Positions 55,990-61,503 of a stretch of DNA of 64,000 nucleotides are shown here, piece after piece; the stretch's first letter is position 1, and every line of letters starts with the position of its first letter. The stretch spans positions 868,001 through 932,000 of the forward strand of contig NZ_JACVFC010000002.1 of assembly GCF_014529935.1 (NCBI RefSeq). The letters are read 5' to 3'. The stretch comes from Chitinophaga qingshengii (GTDB lineage: Bacteria > Bacteroidota > Bacteroidia > Chitinophagales > Chitinophagaceae). The notes under the pieces were generated by a model that ran no database searches, was not told where the DNA came from, and saw only the letters and a list, made by a program, of their open reading frames with translations. A program made the position numbers and the translations under genes.

Positions 55990-56814
55990 TTAATGTGTTT
56001 TGCCTTTTCTGTAGATGCCGAGCACTTTCAGATTTTCGGTCAGCGGCTCTATTTTGGCCAGTGCTTTTTCGAAATGTGCCGGGTTATCGAATTCCATATC
56101 GGCGTGGAAGTAATAGTTCCATTCTTTCGCCGGGATGGGAAAAGACTGCAGCTTGGATAAGTTGATACCGGCATCCGCGATTTTGGTGAGTACCTTGGCG
56201 AGGGTACCTCTATCGTGGCTGGTATGAAAATAAACAGAGGCTTTATTGGCGTCCGGGGCGGTGGGTACAGGAGTACGGGACAGCGCCAGGAAACGGGTAT
56301 AGTTGTTTTTATTGGTTTGGATATTGGGCGCAATGATATCCAGTTCATAGATTTCAGCGGCCAGTTTACCTGCGATGGCAGCCACGCTTTTCAGTTTTTT
56401 CTGGCGAACGTGTTTGGCGCTGAGGGCGGTATCTTCCGTTTCCACCAGTTTGATATGCGGGTGTTTCTCCAGGAAGTCGATACACTGCAAAAGTGCCATG
56501 GGATGGGAATGTACTTCCCGGATATCTTCCAGTTGCTGACCGGGCAGTACCATCAGATGCTGATTGATCTGCAGGTATACTTCGCCGATGACGTGCAGGC
56601 CGGAATTTTTAAGGAGGCTGTAGTTCGGTAAAATGCTGCCTGCGATGGAATTTTCGATGGCCATGATACCTGCATCCACGCCGGGGTCTTGTTTCGCCTT
56701 CCGCACCAGTTCGGAAAAGGTAGCACAGGCTTCTATTTCGGTTTGTTTTCCGAAGAAACTTTGTGCAGCGATCTGGTGGAAAGCACCTTCAAACCCTTGT
56801 ATGGCAATTTTCAT
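55990..56814 (-). CDS. pheA: Prephenate dehydratase with ACT domain
   Basis: A 274-residue enzyme making phenylpyruvate from prephenate. The catalytic part (about 1-180) has IAIQGFEGAFHQIAAQSFF, ENSIAGSILPNYSLL, VHSHPMALLQC and the EDTALSAKHV region; the ACT domain (about 192-270) reads RGTLAKVLTKIADAGINLSKLQSFPI, for feedback control by Phe. First structural gene of the aromatic operon. The ATG at 56814 lies 61 nt after the second attenuator stem, so its expression depends on read-through of two terminators. Confidence 0.96.
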   Translation of the reverse strand: MKIAIQGFEGAFHQIAAQSFFGKQTEIEACATFSELVRKAKQDPGVDAGIMAIENSIAGSILPNYSLLKNSGLHVIGEVYLQINQHLMVLPGQQLEDIREVHSHPMALLQCIDFLEKHPHIKLVETEDTALSAKHVRQKKLKSVAAIAGKLAAEIYELDIIAPNIQTNKNNYTRFLALSRTPVPTAPDANKASVYFHTSHDRGTLAKVLTKIADAGINLSKLQSFPIPAKEWNYYFHADMEFDNPAHFEKALAKIEPLTENLKVLGIYRKGKTH

Positions 56815-56866
56815 GTGTATGGAGTTGATTTTTTTATTGTTTTAGTTGCTGTAGCAACTAGCTATT

Positions 56867-56900
56867 TAAAACAAAAAGGGCCCCGTCTCCGGGACCCTTT
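56867..56900 (-). terminator. Attenuator terminator 2, ahead of pheA
   Basis: On the minus strand AAAGGGTCCCG (56900-56890), loop GAGA and CGGGGCCCTTT (56885-56875) form an 11-bp stem with one G-T pair, followed by a T-rich run (TTTTTGTTTT). It starts 28 nt after the stop of leader peptide 2 and 61 nt before pheA, where it can only stop transcription of the operon itself. Confidence 0.88.
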
Positions 56901-56928
56901 GCTTTTTTACCTTTTATGTAAAGTAAGT

Positions 56929-57006
56929 TTATTGCAAACGAGTCCCCGGCTTCTTCGCAAAAAAGAAGTAATAAAAATAATAAGTGCTAAAGCGGCGGTT
57001 TGACAT
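56929..57006 (-). CDS. Attenuator leader peptide 2 (Phe/Tyr-rich)
   Basis: A 25-codon ORF (ATG at 57006, TAA at 56931-56929). The peptide begins MSNRRF and contains STYYFYYFFFAKKPG: five Phe and four Tyr, eight of them within codons 9-16, and no Trp. It starts 21 nt after attenuator terminator 1 and is followed 28 nt later by terminator 2. Codons 20-23 (on RNA CCGGGGACTC, 56949-56940) can pair with the 5' arm of terminator 2 (GGGTCCCGG, 56897-56889) with one bulge, giving an antiterminator when a ribosome stalls upstream at the aromatic codons. No clear Shine-Dalgarno. Translation is an inference. Confidence 0.8.
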   Translation of the reverse strand: MSNRRFSTYYFYYFFFAKKPGTRLQ

Positions 57007-57026
57007 ATTACAATATTTGATTAATT

Positions 57027-57057
57027 AAAAAGCCTCCCGTTTTCGCGGGAGGCTTTT
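57027..57057 (-). terminator. Attenuator terminator 1
   Basis: On the minus strand AAAAGCCTCCCG (57057-57046), loop CGAAAA, CGGGAGGCTTTT (57039 downward) and five T: a strong intrinsic terminator. It lies 33 nt after the stop of leader peptide 1 and within the leader of the aromatic operon, 213 nt before pheA. Confidence 0.9.
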
Positions 57058-57076
57058 GTAATTTCTTTTATTTTAT

Positions 57077-57141
57077 ACAAACGACCTCCCTATTCCTGGT
57101 ACCAGAAATAATAGAAGCCAAAAAATCCAAAAGTCGTTTGT
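57077..57141 (-). promoter_or_regulatory. Alternative-pairing segments of attenuator 1
   Basis: RNA segment 1, ACAAACGAC (57141-57133, codons 3-6 of leader 1), is fully complementary to GTCGTTTGT (57085-57077), just after the leader stop. The adjoining GGGAGG (57090-57085, starting in the stop codon) is complementary to CCTCCC in the 5' arm of terminator 1. This gives the classical set: 1:2 pairing permits the terminator, 2:3 pairing prevents it. A ribosome stalled on codons 7-17 would mask segment 1 and favour antitermination. Confidence 0.75.
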
Positions 57142-57149
57142 GTGGTCAT
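57090..57149 (-). CDS. Attenuator leader peptide 1 (Phe/Tyr/Trp-rich)
   Basis: A 19-residue ORF (ATG at 57149, TAG at 57092-57090) encoding MTTQTTFGFFGFYYFWYQE: five Phe, three Tyr and one Trp within codons 7-17. Such a run is far from chance in a leader directly ahead of an aromatic biosynthesis operon. It begins about 15-20 nt after the predicted transcription start and is followed by terminator 1. A stall here during shortage of any of the three charged tRNAs should allow read-through. Too short for routine gene finding; translation is inferred. Confidence 0.85.
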   Translation of the reverse strand: MTTQTTFGFFGFYYFWYQE

Positions 57150-57170
57150 ATTCTTTTGTTGAACGTGCTA

Positions 57171-57200
57171 CAAAAATACAGCACGATTTTAATTATCCAA
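57171..57200 (-). promoter_or_regulatory. Putative promoter of the aromatic amino acid operon
   Basis: On the minus strand TTG (57200-57198), exactly 19 nt, TATTTTTG (57178-57171), a full match to the Bacteroidota pattern. The start site would fall near 57165, giving a leader of about 350 nt that carries both attenuators before pheA. No other good promoter is seen between here and pheA. Confidence 0.72.
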
Positions 57201-57358
57201 GCACGTTACTTAAAAAATACATTTTTTTAAATAATCAGTGCTTTTTATTGAATTAAATCTAAAATTGCAGAAAAATAAGAACAGTCGTGTATATTAAACC
57301 GGTAGTCCGGTATCAAATTAAAAAAAGGCAAACGGTGGTCATCTCCCAAAACAGGAGA

Positions 57359-57393
57359 CAAAAAAAGACCGCTATGGCAATGCCATAGCGGTC
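57359..57393 (-). terminator. Intrinsic terminator of the alanine-rich lipoprotein gene
   Basis: A 13-bp perfect stem (57393-57381 with 57379-57367; GACCGCTATGGCA/TGCCATAGCGGTC) followed on the minus strand by seven T with one interruption, 28 bp after the lipoprotein stop. The 160 bp between it and the aro promoter hold no gene. Confidence 0.85.
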
Positions 57394-57420
57394 CGTATAA
57401 AATTAATCAGAGATTGCTAA

Positions 57421-57672
57421 TTAGTGTTTAACAGCAGAGTCAACTTTTGCAGCAGCAGAATGAGCAGCAGAATCAACTTTTGCAGCAGCAGAGTCGATAG
57501 TGTTAGCAGCAGCACCAGCAGCGGCGTCAACTTTTGCAGCAGCAGAATCAATAGTGTTAGCAGCGTTGTTGATAGCAGCAGAGTCAGAAGCAGGTTTTTC
57601 ACCACCACCGCAAGCTACAGCGAACAAACCGAAAGACAGAGCCAGGAAACCGAGTTTAATTACGTTCTTCAT
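57421..57672 (-). CDS. Small alanine-rich repeat lipoprotein
   Basis: An 83-residue lipoprotein (lipobox AVAC, C21, then GGGEKP). The mature part is an Ala/Asp/Ser/Lys amphipathic helix built from repeats of DSAAAKVD (three copies) and NTIDSAAAKVD, encoded by a 20-bp DNA repeat present three times (57440, 57473, 57527). It recalls Lpp-like or late-embryogenesis-like helical surface lipoproteins. It is divergent from the ECF sigma gene, with a shared inverted repeat between them. Function unknown. Confidence 0.82.
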   Translation of the reverse strand: MKNVIKLGFLALSFGLFAVACGGGEKPASDSAAINNAANTIDSAAAKVDAAAGAAANTIDSAAAKVDSAAHSAAAKVDSAVKH

Positions 57673-57733
57673 CGTACAAATAATTTAAGGTGTTTTTTGA
57701 ATGATTTACCCTTTATACCCGGATCACCCAAAA

Positions 57734-57781
57734 GGTAACCCAAACTTTTAAAAAATTTTTTTTTCGGTACTTTGGGTTACC
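57734..57781. promoter_or_regulatory. Inverted repeat between divergent lipoprotein and ECF sigma genes
   Basis: GGTAACCCAAA (57734-57744) and its perfect inverse TTTGGGTTACC (57771-57781) are 26 bp apart, with an A/T-rich tract including nine T between them. Each divergent gene therefore reads GGTAACC first in its own direction. It could be a pair of ECF -35-like elements or an operator. Confidence 0.55.
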
Positions 57782-57805
57782 AAATGCCTAATAATAGTAT
57801 TAAGA

Positions 57806-58381
57806 GTGAAGCAATATCAAGACATAACAAAAGACAGGGAATTATTGCTGGGATTGGCAAGAAGTGATGATAAGTCATTGGAAACCATCTATTCCGAGAA
57901 TTTTCCGGTAGTGCTGCGCATGATTTTACAACACAATGGCAGCGAAGACGATGCTAAAGATGTTTTCCAGGAAGCCATCATCATCCTATATGAAAAGGCC
58001 TGCGAAGGTAATTTTAACCTGACCAGCCGGCTCAAAACATTCCTTTATTCGGTTTGCCGCCATATCTGGCTGAAAAAAGTACAAAGCACCTACGGGCTTT
58101 ACTCGATTCCGCCGGAAATGGAAGAAACGATCCCGGCCACGGAAGTGGTAGACGAGCACAGCACCAAAGACGAACAGTTTCGTATCATGGAAAGTGCCAT
58201 GGGCAGCATTGGCGAACCCTGCAAGACTATTCTGGAAGATTATTATATACAGAAGAAGTCCATGCAGGAAATAGCAGACAAATTCGGTTATACCAATGCC
58301 GAAAATGCCAAAAACCAGAAATATAAGTGTCTGATGCGCCTGAAAAAGTTATTTTTTGATCAGTATAATACATCCTTATAA
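57806..58381 (+). CDS. ECF-type RNA polymerase sigma factor
   Basis: A 191-residue sigma-70 family factor. Region 2 (about 20-95) contains LETIYSENFPVVLRMILQHNGSEDDAKDVFQEAIIILYEK and LKTFLYSVCRHIWLKK; region 4 (about 125-185) contains CKTILEDYYIQKKSMQEIADKFGYTNAENAKNQKYKCLMRLKKL. Region 3 is missing, as in ECF factors. The start codon is GTG (57806). The next gene, 12 nt downstream, has an anti-sigma-like N-terminus and is presumably the regulator partner. Confidence 0.92.
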   Translation: MKQYQDITKDRELLLGLARSDDKSLETIYSENFPVVLRMILQHNGSEDDAKDVFQEAIIILYEKACEGNFNLTSRLKTFLYSVCRHIWLKKVQSTYGLYSIPPEMEETIPATEVVDEHSTKDEQFRIMESAMGSIGEPCKTILEDYYIQKKSMQEIADKFGYTNAENAKNQKYKCLMRLKKLFFDQYNTSL

Positions 58382-58393
58382 GCAGCAACGGCC

Positions 58394-59488
58394 ATGAAAG
58401 AAGACATGAATTTACTACGTGAAATTGAGCGTTACCTGGAAGGGGAAATGAGCGGACAGGAAAAAGCCGTTTTCGATGAACTGCGTAAAAACAATCCGCA
58501 AATCAACCGTCAGGTAGAGGAGCATCAATTTTTTGTGCAGCAGCTGCAACATTTTGGTCAGCGCCAGTCGCTCCAGGCTAAAATGGATCATCTTCACCAG
58601 CAGTTGGATATGCCTACCCTGCGTAAACAGGCCCAGGATGAAAACCAGGCCGCTAAAAGGGTATCTATCCGCCGCCGTACCATTACCAACCTGGCGGCCG
58701 CTGCCTGCATCGCCCTGGTGACTTCACTGTCCACCATCGCTGTATTGCAGAACGCTGCCAAAAACAAATCTACCGCCCAATACGAGGACGTCAGAAGGGT
58801 GCTGAACAATATCCAGCGCTCCCAGAATGCCCTCATCAACGATATCAATAATAAAAAGAAGGCGCCGGTTAACCCCGGCACCTACGGTGGCACCGGTTTC
58901 GCAGTATCCGGCAATGGTTATATCGTAACCAACTATCATGTAGTAGCCGGCGCAGATTCGGTATATGTGCAGAATAATAAAGGGGAAGCATTTAAGGCGG
59001 TCAGCGTTTTTGAAGACATCTCCAGCGACCTGGCAGTGCTGAAAATCGCAGATTCCACCTTCAAAAGCCAGCCCCTGCCCTACGCCCTGAAACCACAGAA
59101 CGTAAAATTGGGCGAAGAAGTCTTTACCATGGGCTTCCCCCGCGATGAAATCGTTTATGGCAAAGGTTATATCAGCGCTAAAACCGGTTTCAACGGTGAT
59201 ACCACCGCCTACCAGGTGTCTATCCCGGTTAACCCGGGCAACAGCGGCGCTCCGCTGATGGATGCCCAGGGAGATGTGGTAGGTATCGTTACCGGCAAAC
59301 AAACGACCTCCGATGGTATTGCTTTCGCGGTAAAATCAGCTCACCTGAAAAGATTACTCGATGAAATGCCGAAAGATAAAGGCATGAAGAAGGAAATAGC
59401 CCGCAAAAGCCATCTGGAAGGGCTAAACAGGATAGATCAGATTAAGAAACTGGAAGAGTTTGTATATATGGTGAAGGTGTATAACTAA
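58394..59488 (+). CDS. Membrane-anchored trypsin-like (S1C) protease with anti-sigma-like N-terminus
   Basis: 364 residues. The N-terminus (1-60) reads REIERYLEGEMSGQEKAVF, then LRKNNPQINRQVEEHQ, a pattern seen at the start of Bacteroidota anti-sigma factors. One membrane helix (about 99-119) follows, then a trypsin-like domain with H182 (VTNYHVV), D212 (SSDLAVLKI) and S284 (NPGNSGAP), the HtrA/DegP-type triad. There is no PDZ domain. Topology puts the first part in the cytoplasm and the protease in the periplasm. It starts 12 nt after the ECF sigma gene, so one chain may both bind the sigma factor and sense or cut periplasmic proteins (inference). Confidence 0.85.
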   Translation: MKEDMNLLREIERYLEGEMSGQEKAVFDELRKNNPQINRQVEEHQFFVQQLQHFGQRQSLQAKMDHLHQQLDMPTLRKQAQDENQAAKRVSIRRRTITNLAAAACIALVTSLSTIAVLQNAAKNKSTAQYEDVRRVLNNIQRSQNALINDINNKKKAPVNPGTYGGTGFAVSGNGYIVTNYHVVAGADSVYVQNNKGEAFKAVSVFEDISSDLAVLKIADSTFKSQPLPYALKPQNVKLGEEVFTMGFPRDEIVYGKGYISAKTGFNGDTTAYQVSIPVNPGNSGAPLMDAQGDVVGIVTGKQTTSDGIAFAVKSAHLKRLLDEMPKDKGMKKEIARKSHLEGLNRIDQIKKLEEFVYMVKVYN

Positions 59489-59513
59489 GTTTGAACACAT
59501 AGTAGCATAAATC

Positions 59514-59550
59514 AAAAGGGTGAAGACTTCGGCTTGTTCTTCACCCTTTT
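59514..59550. terminator. Bidirectional terminator
   Basis: A 13-bp stem (59514-59526 with 59538-59550; core GGGTGAAGA/TCTTCACCC), loop of 11 nt, A and T tracts at the outer ends, between the protease gene and the convergent CarboxypepD-like gene. Confidence 0.87.
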
Positions 59551-59552
59551 TC

Positions 59553-59582
59553 ATTTTGGTATTTTGAAATTTTGGTATTTGG
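59553..59582. repeat. 8-bp-periodic ATTTTGGT repeat tract (copy 3)
   Basis: ATTTTGGT (59553), ATTTTGAA (59561), ATTTTGGT (59569) and a partial ATTTGGCT follow in 8-bp phase, directly after the 3' end of the minus-strand CarboxypepD-like gene. Unit and phase match the tracts at 21919 and 36047. Confidence 0.65.
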
Positions 59583-60299
59583 CTATTTCTTTTGCCAGGC
59601 TTTGTATTTATCTGTGATCCAGTACAGCAGGTCGTTATGACCAATTGCCCGCAATGTTTCGTAGTCCGGATAATTATCTCTCATAAATAACTGGAGCGAA
59701 TCGCCTTTTAATCCGGTCACCTGGCTCACCAGTACCGGGGTGAAGCGGGAATCGATGTATTTCTCTTTCTCCATCTGTTCGTAATTCTTTTTGAACTGTC
59801 TTTTCTGTTTTTCGCTTTTGGAATAGCGGGTAAACGGACTAAAGACGATACCTGCGCCTTGCGGCGTGCTGCCACCTGCCAGTGGTTTATTGGGCAGGTC
59901 CAGCAAGTAGCCGTACTGCTGGCGGCGCTCGATAGAGTCCAGCTGGTAAGGGGTATACTGCGAAGAGATTTCTACGCCTTTAAGAAAACGGCTGGCCACC
60001 ACCAGTTTTACGTTGATGGTTTGGGTACCGGTCGTTTGTGTCACCTTTACCGTGTCTGGCAGATATCCCACAAAAGAGAAAACGATTTTATCGTTCCGGG
60101 TACCATCAATTTTGTAAAAACCGCCCTGGTCCGACAAGGCATGTTTGCCTGTGGTCAGGTTGGTAATGGTGGCGTATGGCAGCACCAGTCTGTTGCTGTC
60201 CGAAATCTGTCCGGTTACGATGACCTGTGCTTTTGCAGCGAAAGGGAATAACATCCCGGCGAAGCAACCCAGCAACAGCATACGCATGTGAGCCTTCAT
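59583..60299 (-). CDS. Secreted carboxypeptidase-like regulatory domain protein
   Basis: A 238-residue protein with a signal peptide (about 1-24, ending AKAQ). Residues 25-110 form a CarboxypepD_reg-like domain (VTGQISDSNRLVLPYATITN, LSDQGGFYKID, IVFSFVGYLPDTVKV), the module normally found at the front of TonB receptors. The rest (about 115-238) is basic and has no recognised domain. Stand-alone proteins of this kind are common in Bacteroidota and may work with TonB-linked receptors, but no partner is adjacent. ATG at 60299 gives the best signal peptide; 60287 is possible. Confidence 0.83.
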   Translation of the reverse strand: MKAHMRMLLLGCFAGMLFPFAAKAQVIVTGQISDSNRLVLPYATITNLTTGKHALSDQGGFYKIDGTRNDKIVFSFVGYLPDTVKVTQTTGTQTINVKLVVASRFLKGVEISSQYTPYQLDSIERRQQYGYLLDLPNKPLAGGSTPQGAGIVFSPFTRYSKSEKQKRQFKKNYEQMEKEKYIDSRFTPVLVSQVTGLKGDSLQLFMRDNYPDYETLRAIGHNDLLYWITDKYKAWQKK

Positions 60300-60412
60300 A
60301 AATTGTACTTGTTTTTGATCCTGACTATCCTTCCTCTCCCTGAACAACCAATACTGTGTGTGTATTGTTCATCTCCATTCCAGCCCACAATTTAAATAAA
60401 TTGAGGCGGTTG

Positions 60413-60449
60413 TTAAAAAAACAAATCCTCCGGTGATGAGCCGGAGGAT
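60413..60449 (-). terminator. Intrinsic terminator of the xylose operon end (galM)
   Basis: On the minus strand ATCCTCCGG (60449-60441), 7-nt loop, CCGGAGGAT (60433-60425) followed by a T-rich run (TTGTTTTTTT), 7 bp after the galM stop. Confidence 0.85.
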
Positions 60450-60455
60450 GTGGTA

Positions 60456-61400
60456 TTATGCAGTTATTTTTATCGTGGTATCAAAAACCCGGTTTTCGCC
60501 GGCGGCCAGCGTGACCAGCCCGATTCCGTTATTAAAAGCATTGGGCGCCCCGCTGAGGTTTTCCACAGCAACACTGTTGCGGTGCGGCGGAATATACACC
60601 TGTAAAACCGGGTAATGTTTGCCAGGGAAAAATTCTACCCTGATATTTTTTACCGGATCAAAGAGCGATGCCAGCGGCTGGGGATGGGTGAAATCCAGTA
60701 TAAAGGAATTATCCAGTTCCACGCCTGCCAGTTTTTTGCCGGCGTTAAATTCCGTGTAGGGCAATGTTTTCCCGGTAGGGATCAGTTTCGCATCAAACTC
60801 CACCATTTCTTTGGCCGTGAAAGTGAGGACCAGCTCATCTACCGGGGTACCGGTAGTAAAATAAGGATGCCAGCCATCCATCACCGGGATAGCGGTGTTA
60901 CTCCGGTTGACCACTTTGGTGGTTACCTGCAACTCATTACCCGGACGGAGCGTGTAAGTAGCGTGGCAGTCGTAGCTGAAAGGATAACCGGTGTCTTCCG
61001 CCTTAAAACTATAGGACAGCGTAACAGTCGCTTCCCCGTTGGACGCCCGCTGTTCTGTTACAACGAATTTTGCATCGTACAGGAGGCCATGGATGGCGTT
61101 ACCGGGTGCAATGGTTTTTTCGATGCTATAGGCGTTACCCTCCCACTCATAGGCTGCATCCTTGATGCGGCAGGCAAAAGGACTCAGTTTTACGCTTTTG
61201 AAGCTGATGTGCAGGTTTTCCCGGAGATCTTCCAGGCTGCTGTAGCTGTCTATCAGGTTGATGAGCTGTCCCTGGCGCTGTACTTTAAAAGCATGCAGCA
61301 GTGCGCCGTGGGCGGGCACAATTTCCACCTGGGTACCGCTTTGTTCGTCTGTGAGGGCGATGGTGTCAAATCCGGCCTCCTGAAAAGTGTTGATTGTCAT
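60456..61400 (-). CDS. galM: Aldose 1-epimerase family protein
   Basis: A 314-residue mutarotase-fold enzyme that interconverts alpha and beta anomers of aldoses. Features: SGTQVEIVPAHGALLHAF, KLSPFACRI, GNAIHGLLYD (His), DTGYPF, VMDGWHPYF (His) and the C-terminal VYIPPHRNSVAVENLSGAPNAFN with the catalytic Glu nearby. It lies downstream of xylA on the same strand, so xylose is a likely substrate here, though the gap of 103 bp is filled by a palindromic repeat that may reduce read-through. Confidence 0.88.
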   Translation of the reverse strand: MTINTFQEAGFDTIALTDEQSGTQVEIVPAHGALLHAFKVQRQGQLINLIDSYSSLEDLRENLHISFKSVKLSPFACRIKDAAYEWEGNAYSIEKTIAPGNAIHGLLYDAKFVVTEQRASNGEATVTLSYSFKAEDTGYPFSYDCHATYTLRPGNELQVTTKVVNRSNTAIPVMDGWHPYFTTGTPVDELVLTFTAKEMVEFDAKLIPTGKTLPYTEFNAGKKLAGVELDNSFILDFTHPQPLASLFDPVKNIRVEFFPGKHYPVLQVYIPPHRNSVAVENLSGAPNAFNNGIGLVTLAAGENRVFDTTIKITA

Positions 61401-61416
61401 TGTTCATTGTTTTTTT

Positions 61417-61502
61417 CACGCAAAGGCGCAAAGCAGCAAAGGAGCAAAGAAAGGTATTTATTGATTGACCTTTGCTCCTTTGCTGCTTTGCGCCTTTGCG
61501 TG
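61417..61502. repeat. Palindromic intergenic repeat, CGCAAAGGCGCAAAG type (copy 2)
   Basis: A perfect 33-bp inverted repeat (61417-61449 with 61470-61502; core CGCAAAGGCGCAAAGCAGC then AAAGGAGCAAAG) with a 20-bp spacer. Its outer part is identical to the outer arm of copy 1 at 13755. Unlike copy 1 it lies between two genes on the same strand (xylA and galM), ending 1 bp from the xylA stop codon. Confidence 0.9.
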
Positions 61503-61503
61503 A

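Noticed and set aside
57421-57600. GCAGCA-rich repeats considered as a CRISPR-like or non-coding array
   Set aside because: Repeats are in frame within a lipoprotein gene with a proper signal peptide, and there are no unique spacers of constant length.
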